This document shows, in pieces, positions 33,464 to 43,547 of a stretch of 64,000 nucleotides of DNA (position 1 is the first letter of the stretch; every line of letters begins with the position of its first letter). This DNA is from Bradyrhizobium canariense (GTDB taxonomy: Bacteria > Pseudomonadota > Alphaproteobacteria > Rhizobiales > Xanthobacteraceae). The stretch spans positions 1 to 64,000 of the forward strand of contig NZ_JAFCKJ010000015.1 of NCBI RefSeq assembly GCF_018130465.1. The letters are read 5' to 3'. Both the position numbers and the translations under genes were made by a program. The notes below the pieces were generated by a model, which saw only the letters and a list, made by a program, of their open reading frames with translations, searched no databases and had not been told where the DNA came from.

Positions 33464-34276
33464 ATGACAAAAATCTCACTCGTGGTCTCCGACGTCGACG
33501 GCACGCTGCTGACCAAGGACAAGACGCTGACCGACGGCGCGAGGTCCGCGGTGCAGCGGCTGCACCAGGCCGGCATCGGTTTCACGATTACGTCGAGCCG
33601 CCCCGCGATCGGCATGCGCTTCCTGATCGAGCCGCTGGCGCTCTGGCTGCCGGTCGGCCCGTTCAACGGCTCCTCGATCGTCGATCCCGAGATGAATCCG
33701 GTCGAGCAGCATCTCATCCCGGCCGGCGCGGCCGAACGAAGCTTGCAAATTCTCCGAGACTTCGGCGCCGACATCTGGCTGTTCACCACCGACAAATGGC
33801 TGATCGATAATTCGAGCGGCAAATACGTCGCGCATGAGCAGCACACCATCCGGTCTGCCCCGACCATCGTGACGGACTTTTCGCCCTACCTTGCGAGCGC
33901 CTGCAAGATCGTCGGCGCCAGCGCCGACGCGGCGGGCCTCGAAGCTTGCGAGAAGGCGATGCGGGAGGCGCTCGGCAGCGAGGCGACCGCAGTGCGCTCG
34001 CAAACCTATTATCTCGACATCACCCCGCCCGGCTTCGACAAGGGCACGTTCGTGCAAGCCATGGCCAAGCGCCTCGGCATTTCGACCGATTCAGTCGCGA
34101 CCATCGGCGACATGCAGAACGACCTCGCGATGTTCCGCGTCAGCGGCACCTCGATCGCCATGGGCAACGCCACCGACAGCGTCAAGGACCAGGCCACCCA
34201 CGTCACCGCCACCAACGAGCAGGACGGTTTTGCCGAGGCGATGGAGATGATCTTGAAGCGGAACGGGGGCGCATAA
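33464..34276 (+). CDS. HAD family hydrolase (Cof type)
   Basis: A 270-residue haloacid-dehalogenase-like phosphatase of the Cof/IIB group. Motif I is VSDVDGTLLTKDK with its two Asp residues, motif II TSSRPAIGM, and motif IV TIGDMQNDLAMFRVSG; the cap domain lies between. Substrates of this group are small sugar phosphates and related metabolites, which fits the preceding operon, but the exact one is unknown. AAGGGA precedes the ATG. It ends four bases before the convergent GH15 gene. Confidence 0.88.
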   Translation: MTKISLVVSDVDGTLLTKDKTLTDGARSAVQRLHQAGIGFTITSSRPAIGMRFLIEPLALWLPVGPFNGSSIVDPEMNPVEQHLIPAGAAERSLQILRDFGADIWLFTTDKWLIDNSSGKYVAHEQHTIRSAPTIVTDFSPYLASACKIVGASADAAGLEACEKAMREALGSEATAVRSQTYYLDITPPGFDKGTFVQAMAKRLGISTDSVATIGDMQNDLAMFRVSGTSIAMGNATDSVKDQATHVTATNEQDGFAEAMEMILKRNGGA

Positions 34277-34280
34277 GTCG

Positions 34281-36086
34281 CTACTTCGACCGCTGAACCG
34301 CCGGCTTGTCGCACTCCTGCCTCGCCGCAGACAGATTATGCGCGGTGTTGATCAGCGCGATATGGGTCAGCGCCTGCGGGAAATTTCCGGTCTGACGGCG
34401 CGCAATGGAATCATATTCCTCGGCCAGCAATCCGACGTCGTTCGCCAGGGCGGCCACGCGGTCGAACAGCTCCTGCGCCTTGTCGAGATTGCCGGACAGC
34501 ACATGGGCATCGGCCAGCCACAGGCTGCAGGCCAGGAACGCGCCCTCGATCGGCTGATGCTCTTCGGACACTTCGCGCGGATCGTGCCGCAGCACGAAGC
34601 CGTCGCGCAGCAGGTGTTGTTCGACGGCCGCGACGGTGCCGCGGATGCGCCGGTCTTCCGCCGGCAGGAAGCCGACGGCCGGCAGCAGCAACACGCTGGC
34701 ATCGAGCAGTTTCGAGCCGTAGGATTCGACAAAGGCGTTTTCCCCGGCGTCGAAGCCGTTGTTGCAGACGTCGCGATGAATGGCTTCGCGCAAGGCGCGC
34801 CAATGCAAGAGCGGCGCCTTGAAGCCAAACGTCTCGGCGCTCTTGATGCCGCGGTCGAAGGCGACCCAGGTCATCACCTTGGAGAAGACGTAGTGCCTCG
34901 GCTGCCCACGCCGCTCCCAGATGCCGTGATCGGGCTGGTCCCAGACCTCGGCGAGATGGTCGAGCACGGCGCATTCCAGCGCCCAGGTCGTCTCGTCGTC
35001 GAGCTTCAGCTTGGCCATCCGCGACTGGTGAAAAGCGTCGATCAGCTCGCCGTAAACGTCGAGCTGGAGCTGCGCATGCGCGGCATTGCCGACGCGCACC
35101 GGCTGCGCGCCCTCATAGCCGTCGAGCCAGTCCGCCTCCCATTCCAGCAATCGCCGCTGGCCCCATATGCCGTACATGATCTGCATGTTCGCCGGCGCGC
35201 CGGCGGCCGCGCGCAACAGCCAATTGTGCCAGGCCGAGGCTTCGTCCGTGTAACCGGAATTCATCAGCGCGAGCAGCGTGAAAGTTGCGTCGCGCAGCCA
35301 GCAGAAGCGGTAATCCCAATTCCTGGCGCCGCCGAGCTTTTCCGGCAATGACGTGGTCGGTGCCGCGACGATGCCGCCGGTCGGTCCGAAGGTCAGCGCC
35401 TTCAGCGTGATCAGCGAGCGCACGACGAGATCGTGATACTCGCCGTCATGCGTCGAGCGGCTGCACCACTCCTTCCAGAAGTTTTCGGTCTCCTGGAGCG
35501 CGATCTCCGGGTCAATCGGCGCGGGTGGATCGAGATGCGAGGGACCATAGGTCAGCACGAAGGGCACGGTCTCACCGGCCGCCACCTCGAACTCAGCGAC
35601 CGTCGTCAGATCCTCGCCGCGGGTCTCGACCGGCGTGCGCAACACGGTCATGTCCTGGCCGGCGACCGCCAATAGCGAGCCATCATTGCAACGCCGCACC
35701 CAGGGAATGTCGGTACCGAAGCCGAAGCGGATCACGAGCTCCATCCGCATCTTCACCGTGCCCGTGAGGCCGCGGACCAGCCGCACGATGTCGGAGGCCT
35801 TGCCGCGCGGCGGCATGAAGTCGATCAGCGCAACGGCGCCGCTCTTGGTCTCAAAGCGCGTTTCGAGGATGAGGGTGTCGCCGAGATAGCGGCGCGACGT
35901 CGCGGTGACGTCCCCGGCCGGGGCTATCAGCCAGCGGCCGTTCTTGTGCGTGCCGAGCAGTGCGGCAAAGCAGGCATCGGAATCGAAGGCCGGCCAGCAC
36001 AGCCAGTCGATCGAGCCGTTGCGCCCGACCAGCGCCGCGGTCTCGCAGTCGCCGATCAGCGCATAATCCTCGATCCTCTGAGACAA
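34281..36086 (-). CDS. Glycoside hydrolase family 15 protein (glucoamylase/trehalase-like)
   Basis: A 601-residue cytoplasmic GH15 enzyme with the N-terminal beta-sandwich (IEDYALIGDCETAALVGRNG) and the (alpha/alpha)6 barrel. NWDYRFCWLRDATFTLLALM is the family signature; the general acid is likely the Glu in GIWERRGQPRHY and the base a Glu in GLLAEEYD. The family releases glucose from alpha-glucans, and some bacterial members act on trehalose. In this glycogen/trehalose cluster either substrate is reasonable. It follows malQ by 43 bases on the same strand, so the two form a leftward unit. Confidence 0.88.
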   Translation of the reverse strand: MSQRIEDYALIGDCETAALVGRNGSIDWLCWPAFDSDACFAALLGTHKNGRWLIAPAGDVTATSRRYLGDTLILETRFETKSGAVALIDFMPPRGKASDIVRLVRGLTGTVKMRMELVIRFGFGTDIPWVRRCNDGSLLAVAGQDMTVLRTPVETRGEDLTTVAEFEVAAGETVPFVLTYGPSHLDPPAPIDPEIALQETENFWKEWCSRSTHDGEYHDLVVRSLITLKALTFGPTGGIVAAPTTSLPEKLGGARNWDYRFCWLRDATFTLLALMNSGYTDEASAWHNWLLRAAAGAPANMQIMYGIWGQRRLLEWEADWLDGYEGAQPVRVGNAAHAQLQLDVYGELIDAFHQSRMAKLKLDDETTWALECAVLDHLAEVWDQPDHGIWERRGQPRHYVFSKVMTWVAFDRGIKSAETFGFKAPLLHWRALREAIHRDVCNNGFDAGENAFVESYGSKLLDASVLLLPAVGFLPAEDRRIRGTVAAVEQHLLRDGFVLRHDPREVSEEHQPIEGAFLACSLWLADAHVLSGNLDKAQELFDRVAALANDVGLLAEEYDSIARRQTGNFPQALTHIALINTAHNLSAARQECDKPAVQRSK

Positions 36087-36129
36087 TGTCGTGCGAGCCT
36101 CGAAACGGCGTCCTGGAAGACCCCGGCGA

Positions 36130-38091
36130 TCAACGCCCGCCGGGCAACGAGCGTTCCCGTGTCGCGGCCTTCAAAGCCGCGAGATCGACCTTCGAGGCGA
36201 TCTTGTCGAGCGCCACAGGCAGGCGCTGGCGCCAGTTCGGATGCTCGTCGATCGTGCCGGGAATGTTGGGCTGGTCGATCACCCCGAGCAGATCCTCCAT
36301 CGACACCGCAAGCAGCCGCGAGGGCGTGCGCGACAGGAAGGCGAGCACCGAATAGAGGTCGTTGGCGTCGATGCCGTTCTGGCGCAGGATCTCGTCGAGC
36401 CTGCCGAGCGCATCCCAGCGCGCCTGCTCGTCCTCGCCGGGGTCGAGCCCGAGCGAGAGCTTCATCCTGAGATCGCTGAAGGAGCGCCAACCGGCATAGG
36501 TGCACAGATCATGCGTGTTCAGCGTGACCAGGGCGTTGGGCCGGTAATGATCGGTATCGCGGAAATGGCCGGCATCGTCGCGCTCGAACATCATGACGAG
36601 ATAGGACCAGATGCCGAAATCCTGCATGGTCTCGCGGAAACCTTCCGGCACGGTGCCGAGGTCTTCGCCGATCACGATGCATTTGTGGGCCGCGCTTTCG
36701 CGCACCACGGCGCCAAGCAGCGCCTCGAACGGCATCTGCACATAGGCGCCGTTGTCGGGCTTGAAGCCACGCGGCACCAGATACAGCCGCTTCAGGCCCA
36801 GCACGTGATCGAGCCGGATCGCGCCGGCATGCCGCATCGAGGCCGCCAGCATGTCGGCGAACGGCACGAAGGATTGCGCCTCCAGGCCGCCGGCGTTGAA
36901 GCCGGCAAGGCCCCAATCCTGGCCGATGGTGTTGAGCACGTCCGGTGGCGCGCCGACGGCGAGATGACGGGAGATCGCCCCCTGCTCGTTCCAGGCATCG
37001 AAGCCGTTCGACTGCACGCCGACGGCAACGTCGAGATAGAGCCCGACCCGCATGCCGAGCTGACTGGCAAGCTCCTTGGCCGCATGCAACTGGCTGTCAG
37101 CCGTCCATTGCACGAATTCGACGAACTCGACTTCGCGCTTGCCCGGGCCATTGCGCAGCTCGGCGCATTTCGTCTCGTCCGGCTTTTGCCATTCCTCCGG
37201 CCATTCCCACCACGGCGCCGTGAAGCGATGACGGAGCACCTCGAAGCAGGCAAAACGGGACAACAGCGGCGCGCGCGCCGCGCGGAAGGCGTCGAACTGG
37301 TTGCGGCGGACACCGCTCGCGCTTTTCACGAAACTGTCGAAGGCGGCGCGCAGGCCGAGCCACTTCAAGGCGGCCATGTCCGGATAGGGCACACGATCGC
37401 CTTCGCGGAGCCGCGCGGCGGTCGCAGCCGCGTCGGGGACGAGGTCGGGGGAAAATTCCGGGATCGCCTCGACGTCGATATAGAGCGGATTGAGAAACAG
37501 CCGACTGTTCGGCGAATAGGGGCTGCAATCGGCAGGATGGTCGTCGAACAACACGTGCAGGGGATTGAGCCCGACGCCGTCGGCCCCCAACTGCTTGGCG
37601 AGCCGGACGAGATCGGCGAGGTCGGTGAAATCGCCGATGCCCCAATTGCGGTCGGAACGGACGCTGTAGAGCTGCACCGCAAGCAGCCAGCCGCGGTCGA
37701 AATCGCCGCCAAAGGCCCGTTCCGGCGCCACGATCATCGGCACCTCTTCCGTCACGCCTTCGGCATCGGTCAGCGTCAGGCGGTGGTAGCCGAGCGGCAG
37801 GCCGGCGGGCCAGGCAATCACGGGCTCGCGCGTGTCGCCTTGCGCGATCACGTTGCCGTTGCCGGTCATCTTCCATTTGAGCGGAGGCGCACCGACCGTC
37901 GCCAATTCGGTGCGCGGATGTCCCAGGGCGCGTACCACCACGGGCCCGCTGACGAAGCGGTAAACCCGCTTCTCCGGCAGGGCCTCGAGGATGGATTTGA
38001 GGGCCACGGGATCGGTGACCCGCCGCTTTCCGAGGGCATCGACGAATTCGGATTGAACGCCCTTGATCCGGGCTTGAGCTAAAAGATCCAT
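36130..38091 (-). CDS. malQ: 4-alpha-glucanotransferase (amylomaltase)
   Basis: A 653-residue GH77 enzyme that transfers alpha-1,4-glucan segments between malto-oligosaccharides. The catalytic residues are visible as Asp in AIRLDHVLGL (nucleophile), Glu in VIGEDLGTVPEGF (acid/base) and Asp in LNTHDLCTYAGW. An N-terminal extension of about 130 residues precedes the barrel, as in other proteobacterial MalQ. It starts 13 bases before the annotated gap to the divergent GlgE-like operon and shares that control region. With the GH15 enzyme it can recycle glucan trimmings. Confidence 0.93.
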   Translation of the reverse strand: MDLLAQARIKGVQSEFVDALGKRRVTDPVALKSILEALPEKRVYRFVSGPVVVRALGHPRTELATVGAPPLKWKMTGNGNVIAQGDTREPVIAWPAGLPLGYHRLTLTDAEGVTEEVPMIVAPERAFGGDFDRGWLLAVQLYSVRSDRNWGIGDFTDLADLVRLAKQLGADGVGLNPLHVLFDDHPADCSPYSPNSRLFLNPLYIDVEAIPEFSPDLVPDAAATAARLREGDRVPYPDMAALKWLGLRAAFDSFVKSASGVRRNQFDAFRAARAPLLSRFACFEVLRHRFTAPWWEWPEEWQKPDETKCAELRNGPGKREVEFVEFVQWTADSQLHAAKELASQLGMRVGLYLDVAVGVQSNGFDAWNEQGAISRHLAVGAPPDVLNTIGQDWGLAGFNAGGLEAQSFVPFADMLAASMRHAGAIRLDHVLGLKRLYLVPRGFKPDNGAYVQMPFEALLGAVVRESAAHKCIVIGEDLGTVPEGFRETMQDFGIWSYLVMMFERDDAGHFRDTDHYRPNALVTLNTHDLCTYAGWRSFSDLRMKLSLGLDPGEDEQARWDALGRLDEILRQNGIDANDLYSVLAFLSRTPSRLLAVSMEDLLGVIDQPNIPGTIDEHPNWRQRLPVALDKIASKVDLAALKAATRERSLPGGR

Positions 38092-38190
38092 ACGGCACGC
38101 AGTTTGCAGGCCATCTTCTGGCCGGGGGCATCGATTTTAACGAGGTCGCGGAAGAGGTTAGTCGGGGTTAAGTCGCAAACCGTGCCTGCC

Positions 38191-38264
38191 GTTCCCCAGG
38201 GAACCAATGACACACAAGCGGCTTTCTATATAGGTATCAAGCGTAGGTTCCCGGCAAGGGAAAC
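38191..38264. promoter_or_regulatory. Two GTTCCC / GGGAAC inverted repeats in the malQ-glgE divergent region
   Basis: GTTCCC-CA-GGGAAC at 38191-38204 and the looser GTTCCC-GGCAA-GGGAAAC at 38247-38264 share half-sites and lie about 56 bp apart between the divergent operons. They suit a repressor that binds cooperatively and controls both directions. No matching -10 element follows them at EcfG spacing. Confidence 0.4.
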
Positions 38265-38295
38265 GGGCTCCTGCTTTCTTGTCAATGGCATCACC

Positions 38296-40242
38296 GTGAA
38301 CAAGACAATTCAAACTGTCGAGAGTGCCGCAGCCGGCAGCGCTTTCCTCATCGAGGACGTCTATCCCTTGATCGACGGCGGCCGCTTCCCCGTGAAGCGG
38401 ATCGCGCGCGAACGGGTCGAGGTCTGGGCCGACATCTACCGCGACGGCGACGCCGTGATCGGCGCAGCGCTGATCTGGCGACAGGAGCAGGACCGCGAAT
38501 GGCGGAGCGAGCCGATGATCCCTCACGGCAATGACCGCTGGTCCGGCGCATTCACGCCCGTCGAGCCCGGCAAATATGTCTATGCGATCGAAGCCTGGAC
38601 CGACGAGTTCGCCACTTGGTCGCACGCGGTCGCGCGCAAGCAGCGCTCCGGTGCCGACGTCACTCTCGATGCGATCGAGGGAGCCGGCCTTCTGACCAAG
38701 GCGCATGGTGCGCAGCAGGACGCCGCCGCTGTCATCGTCAGGCAATGCGAGGACTATCTTGAGACCGGCGACGTTGCCCCACTGCTGGCAACCGAGCTCG
38801 GCGAAGCCATGGCCGAGAGCCAGTCGCGGCCCGACCTCACTCGCTCGGCGCCCTTCCCGCTCATCGTCGACCGCGACAAGGCGCGCTTTGGCGCCTGGTA
38901 TCAGATGATGCCGCGCAGCCAGAGCGCGGTGCCAGGACAGCATGGCACGCTCCGCGACTGCATTGCGCGCGTGCCCGGCATCGCCGCGATGGGCTTTGAC
39001 GTGCTCTACTTCACGCCGATTCACCCTATTGGCCGCACCCGGCGCAAGGGCCGCAACAATACGTCGGCGGCAACCGCAGGCGATCCCGGCTCGCCTTATG
39101 CGATCGGCGCCATTGAGGGCGGGCACGATGCGCTGCATCCCGAACTCGGCACGATCGAGGATTTTCGCGCGCTGGTCGCGACCTGCCTGGAATACGGCCT
39201 CGAGCTCGCGCTCGACTTCGCCGTGCAATGCTCGCCGGATCATCCCTGGCTGACACAGCATCCGGAATGGTTCAAATGGCGCCCGGACCGCTCGGTGCGG
39301 GCGGCCGACGGGCCCTATTCCGATATCGTCATCCCCGATTTCACGTCCGTTGACCGGGCTGGACTGTGGAACGCGTTCCGCGACGCGATGCTGTTCTGGA
39401 TCGACCACGGCGTCACCATCTTCGCCATCGACAATCACGACACCGCGCCTCTTGCCTTCTGGGAGTGGCTGACCCGTGACATCCGCCGCCGGCATCCCGA
39501 GGTGATCCTGTTCTCCAAGACGTTTGCGCGCCCGAAGCTGATGAAGGGCCTCGCCAAGCTCGGCTTTGCACAATCCTTCAGCTATTTCCCGTGGCGCACG
39601 GCGAAGTGGGAGCTGGAGCAATATCTCGGCGAGCTGACGCGCTATCCCGAACGTGATTTCTATCGGCCGAACCTGTTCGTGAACACACCCGACCTGCTAC
39701 CCTATCATCTCCAGGGCGGCGAGACCTGGGCATTCAAATCGCGCGTCGCGCTGGCCGCGACGTTGTCCGGCAGTTACGGCGTCTACAGCGGGTTCGAGTT
39801 GCTGGAGCACGACGCGATCCCCGGCCGCGAGGAGTATCTCGACTCCGAGAAATATCAGCTCAAGCAGCGCGACTGGAACAAGCCCGGCCATATCAAGACC
39901 TACATCGCGGCGCTCAATCGCATCCGCAACGAGAATGCTGCGCTTCAGCAGACGGCGAACCTGCGCTTCCTCGGCATCAAAGACGACGAGACGATCGCCT
40001 TCGTCAAGGAGGCGACCGACCCGGCCAACGTCGTCGTGGCCCTGATTGCGCTGTCGCGCCACGTGCGCGAATTCTGGTTACCGCTCGGCGACGTCACGGT
40101 TGACGCCGGCGGGCAGCGACACCATGTGTCGGCACTCGAAAACGTCCTCACCGGCGAACAGTCCCGCATCGAATGGGGCGGGATCAGGTTGCGTATCGAT
40201 CCCGACCGCGATCCGGCGCTGCTGTTCCGCTGCCTGGCGTAA
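38296..40242 (+). CDS. GlgE-like maltosyltransferase homologue with degenerate active site
   Basis: A protein of about 648 residues with the full GlgE layout: an N-terminal maltosyltransferase-associated domain (about 10-190) and a GH13 barrel. Region I ([13 protein letters not shown]) and the NTPD motif (Asp466) are kept. Region II reads AIDNHDTAP where GlgE has RVDNPHTKP: Asp379 is present but the Arg before it is Ala377 and the His after it is Asp382. Region III reads LFSKTFARP where GlgE has LAEAFTRP, so the acid/base Glu is Lys408. Spacing between these sites agrees with GlgE. It is probably inactive as a maltosyltransferase or has a new role. The start is uncertain; GTG at 38296 gives normal length, while the frame stays open back to 38104. 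Confidence 0.85.
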   Translation: MNKTIQTVESAAAGSAFLIEDVYPLIDGGRFPVKRIARERVEVWADIYRDGDAVIGAALIWRQEQDREWRSEPMIPHGNDRWSGAFTPVEPGKYVYAIEAWTDEFATWSHAVARKQRSGADVTLDAIEGAGLLTKAHGAQQDAAAVIVRQCEDYLETGDVAPLLATELGEAMAESQSRPDLTRSAPFPLIVDRDKARFGAWYQMMPRSQSAVPGQHGTLRDCIARVPGIAAMGFDVLYFTPIHPIGRTRRKGRNNTSAATAGDPGSPYAIGAIEGGHDALHPELGTIEDFRALVATCLEYGLELALDFAVQCSPDHPWLTQHPEWFKWRPDRSVRAADGPYSDIVIPDFTSVDRAGLWNAFRDAMLFWIDHGVTIFAIDNHDTAPLAFWEWLTRDIRRRHPEVILFSKTFARPKLMKGLAKLGFAQSFSYFPWRTAKWELEQYLGELTRYPERDFYRPNLFVNTPDLLPYHLQGGETWAFKSRVALAATLSGSYGVYSGFELLEHDAIPGREEYLDSEKYQLKQRDWNKPGHIKTYIAALNRIRNENAALQQTANLRFLGIKDDETIAFVKEATDPANVVVALIALSRHVREFWLPLGDVTVDAGGQRHHVSALENVLTGEQSRIEWGGIRLRIDPDRDPALLFRCLA

Positions 40243-40253
40243 AGGCTCACGCC

Positions 40254-43200
40254 ATGAACGTATTGTCTTCCGTCGACACCAAGAAAGCCGAGGCTGCCGA
40301 GATCGTGGATGAGCTCTGGTACAAAGACGCCATCATATATCAGCTCCACGTCAAGGCCTTCGCCGACAGCAACCATGACGGCATCGGCGATTTCGCAGGG
40401 CTGACCGAGAAGCTGCCCTATCTCCAGGAGCTCGGCGTCACCGCGCTCTGGCTGCTGCCGTTCTATCCCTCGCCCGGCCGCGACGACGGCTACGACATCG
40501 CCGACTACGGCGCGGTCAATCCCGATTTCGGGACGATGAAGGATTTCAAGCGCTTCATCCAGGAAGCGCAGAAGCGCGGCTTGCGCGTCATCACCGAGCT
40601 CGTCGTCAACCACACCTCGGACCAGCACAAATGGTTCAAGCGCGCGCGCCGCAGCCCACCGGGCTCGAGCGCCCGCAACTGGTATGTCTGGAGCGACACA
40701 GACGAGAAATACCAGGGCACGCGCATCATCTTCACCGACACCGAAAAGTCGAACTGGACCTGGGATCACGAGGCCGGCGCCTTCTACTGGCACCGCTTCT
40801 TCTCGCACCAGCCCGACCTCAATTTCGACAATCCGCGCGTCGTCAGCGCCCTCATCCAGGTGATGAAGCGCTGGCTCGATGCCGGCGTCGACGGCTTCCG
40901 CCTGGACGCCATTCCCTATCTCTGCGAGCGCGAAGGCACCTCGAACGAGAACCTCCCGGAGACGCATGCGATCATCAAGCGCCTGCGCCAGGAGCTGGAT
41001 TCCTACTCCAAGGGCAAGCTGCTGCTGGCCGAGGCCAACCAATGGCCGGAGGACGTGCAGGAATATTTCGGCCGCGGCGACGAGTGCCACATGGCCTACC
41101 ACTTCCCGCTGATGCCACGATTCTACATGGCGATCGCCCAGGAGGACCGCTTCCCGATCACCGACATCCTGCGCCAGACGCCGGACATTCCCGCAAGCTG
41201 CCAATGGGCGCTGTTCCTGCGCAACCATGACGAGCTGACGCTGGAGATGGTGACGGACGTCGAGCGCGACTATCTCTGGACCACCTACGCCAACGATCCG
41301 CGCGCCCGTATCAATGTCGGCATCCGCCGGCGCCTCGCGCCGCTGATGGACAACGACCGGCGCAAGATCGAGCTGATGAACTCGCTGCTGCTGTCCTTCC
41401 CCGGCACGCCGATCATCTATTACGGCGATGAGATCGGGATGGGCGACAACATCTATCTCGGCGACCGCAACGGCGTGCGCACGCCGATGCAGTGGAGCCC
41501 GGACCGCAACGGCGGCTTCTCGCGCTGCGACCCGGCCCGCCTCTACGCGCCGCTGATCATGGATCCCGTCTACGGCTACGAATCGGTGAACGTGGAGGCG
41601 CAGTCGCGCAGCCTGTCCTCGCTGCTCAGTGCCACCAAACGGCTGATCTCGGTGCGCAAGTCGACGCTCGCCTTCGGCCGCGGCACCATGACCTTCATCC
41701 GCCCGGCCAACCGCGCCGTGCTGGCCTATGTCCGGCAGTACCACGACGAGGTGATCCTCTGCGTCGCCAATCTATCACGCGCGGCCCAGGCGACCGAGCT
41801 CGATCTGTCGCCATGGAAGGACCGCATCCCGCAGGAGATGCTCGGCCGTACGCGTTTTCCGCCGATCGGCGAGCTGCCCTACATGGTGACGCTGGGGCCC
41901 TATGGCTTCTACTGGTTCCAGCTCACGGAGCGCGACAAGTCCGAGCCGGTGACGCCGCGCGCGGTGCCGGAATTCGAGACGCTGGTGGTGCCGGTGAACT
42001 CGACCTGGGTGTCGCTGGCGCGCGAGCGCGGCGTGTTCGAGCATGAGGTGCTGCCGGGATTCCTGTCGCGCACGCGCTGGTATCCAGAGCACAATCCCAA
42101 GCACATCAAGCCGACGCTGACCTCGGCGGTGCCATTCTGCGACATCGGCGACAACAGGCCCTGGATCGCGTTCTTCGAGGCGGCGCAGGACGACGTCACC
42201 ACGCGCTACGTGCTGCCGATGCAGATCGAATGGGTGCGCTTCGACCGCGAACGCTTCAATCCCAGGGCACTCGCCGCCGTGCGCCAGGGCGCCCGCGAAG
42301 GCACGCTGCTGGATGTGGCAACCGAGCAGATCTTCATCGGCCTGTTCCTGCGCAATCTGTCGCAGAACCTGGTGGTGGAAGAAAACAATCTGCGGCTGGA
42401 GTTCAAGGCGACCAGCCGGTTTGCCGAGTACACCATCAAGGAGCCCGAACGCATCCGCGCGATCGAGCAGTCGAACAGCACCGCACTGGTCGACAACCAG
42501 TATGTCGCCAAGATCTATCGCCAGCTCGAAGGCGGTATCAATCCCGAGATCGAGATCGGCTCCTACCTCACCGAAATCGCCCGGTTTGCCAATACGCCGG
42601 CACTGCTCGGCAGCGTCGAGCTGGTCGAAGACGGCAGTCGCAGCGCAGTCGGCGTGCTGCACGCCTATGTCGAGAACCAGGGCGACGGCTGGGCCGTCAC
42701 CGCGGGCTATCTCGACCGCTACATCGACGAGCAGCGGGTGCTGCCACCGGGCGAGATGCCCCGCGAGACCCAGGAGCAAGCGCCTTATCTGCACTTCATC
42801 GCCCAGATCGGCCGGCGGCTCGCCGAGCTGCATGTGGCTCTGGCCGCCGCAAAGCCCGACGATCTCGCGCCGGAGCCGATCGGCTCCGCACACGTCAAGC
42901 ACTGGTCATCAGAGCTCAAGGCACGGGCCGAGCGGGTTTTCGAGCGGCTGGCAGGCAGCAGCGACGGCCTGCGCGAGGTGGACCGGCCGCTGGTCAATCA
43001 GCTCGCCGCGGAGCGCGCGTCCCTGTCCAGCCGGCTGACTGCGCTATTGCCTTCCGAGATCGGCGGGTTGAACATCCGTCATCATGGCGACTTCCGTCTC
43101 GGGCAAACTCTGATCGTGAAGGACGATATATTCATCATCGACTTCGACGGAGATCCGCGTTCGCCGCTGGCCGGCAAGCGGCGCAAGCTGCCTGCGGCGC

Positions 43201-43547
43201 GCGACGTTGCCGGCCTGATCCGCTCGATTGATCTTTCAGTTAACGCGGCGCTCAACCGCGCGCTCACGGGCGCCTCCGACGAGCAGGACCGGCTCGCGAC
43301 TGCGCTTGGCGAATGGCGCGAGCGCGCCACCGCGACGTTCCTCACCGCCTACCATGACGCCATGACCGATCGGCGGCTGTGGCCGGCGGATCGGCAATCT
43401 GCGGCAGGCCTGTTAAGGTTTTTCCTGCTTGATCAAGCGTTCGACGAAGTAGAGTACGAGCTGTCCCACCGGCCTGAGGGGCTCCATGCGCCGCTGTCCG
43501 GACTGCTTCGCATTCTGTCCAGTATCGAGAGCGAAGCCCATGCCTAA
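40254..43547 (+). CDS. treS: Trehalose synthase fused to maltokinase
   Basis: A 1097-residue bifunctional protein. The TreS part (about 18-560, GH13) interconverts trehalose and maltose; catalytic residues are Asp218 ([10 protein letters not shown]), Glu260 ([10 protein letters not shown]) and Asp326 ([10 protein letters not shown]). The C-terminal part (about 590-1080) is a maltokinase (Pep2/Mak) that phosphorylates maltose to maltose 1-phosphate: HGDFRLGQ with Asp946, then FIIDFDGDP. Most Mak proteins have HGDxHLGQ, so Arg948 in place of His is unusual. The start at 40254 lies 11 bases after the GlgE-like gene, and the end overlaps glgB by 8. Together they would form the TreS-Mak-GlgE pathway if the GlgE homologue were active. 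Confidence 0.93.
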   Translation: MNVLSSVDTKKAEAAEIVDELWYKDAIIYQLHVKAFADSNHDGIGDFAGLTEKLPYLQELGVTALWLLPFYPSPGRDDGYDIADYGAVNPDFGTMKDFKRFIQEAQKRGLRVITELVVNHTSDQHKWFKRARRSPPGSSARNWYVWSDTDEKYQGTRIIFTDTEKSNWTWDHEAGAFYWHRFFSHQPDLNFDNPRVVSALIQVMKRWLDAGVDGFRLDAIPYLCEREGTSNENLPETHAIIKRLRQELDSYSKGKLLLAEANQWPEDVQEYFGRGDECHMAYHFPLMPRFYMAIAQEDRFPITDILRQTPDIPASCQWALFLRNHDELTLEMVTDVERDYLWTTYANDPRARINVGIRRRLAPLMDNDRRKIELMNSLLLSFPGTPIIYYGDEIGMGDNIYLGDRNGVRTPMQWSPDRNGGFSRCDPARLYAPLIMDPVYGYESVNVEAQSRSLSSLLSATKRLISVRKSTLAFGRGTMTFIRPANRAVLAYVRQYHDEVILCVANLSRAAQATELDLSPWKDRIPQEMLGRTRFPPIGELPYMVTLGPYGFYWFQLTERDKSEPVTPRAVPEFETLVVPVNSTWVSLARERGVFEHEVLPGFLSRTRWYPEHNPKHIKPTLTSAVPFCDIGDNRPWIAFFEAAQDDVTTRYVLPMQIEWVRFDRERFNPRALAAVRQGAREGTLLDVATEQIFIGLFLRNLSQNLVVEENNLRLEFKATSRFAEYTIKEPERIRAIEQSNSTALVDNQYVAKIYRQLEGGINPEIEIGSYLTEIARFANTPALLGSVELVEDGSRSAVGVLHAYVENQGDGWAVTAGYLDRYIDEQRVLPPGEMPRETQEQAPYLHFIAQIGRRLAELHVALAAAKPDDLAPEPIGSAHVKHWSSELKARAERVFERLAGSSDGLREVDRPLVNQLAAERASLSSRLTALLPSEIGGLNIRHHGDFRLGQTLIVKDDIFIIDFDGDPRSPLAGKRRKLPAARDVAGLIRSIDLSVNAALNRALTGASDEQDRLATALGEWRERATATFLTAYHDAMTDRRLWPADRQSAAGLLRFFLLDQAFDEVEYELSHRPEGLHAPLSGLLRILSSIESEAHA

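Noticed and set aside
36091-38082. 663-codon open frame opposite malQ
   Set aside because: Antisense shadow; MalQ has its complete Asp/Glu/Asp motifs on the other strand.
38200-38224. GGAAC before the GlgE-like gene as a stress promoter
   Set aside because: The bases at 16 and 17 spacing are GCTT and CTTT, not the required GTT core; the motif is better explained as part of an inverted repeat.
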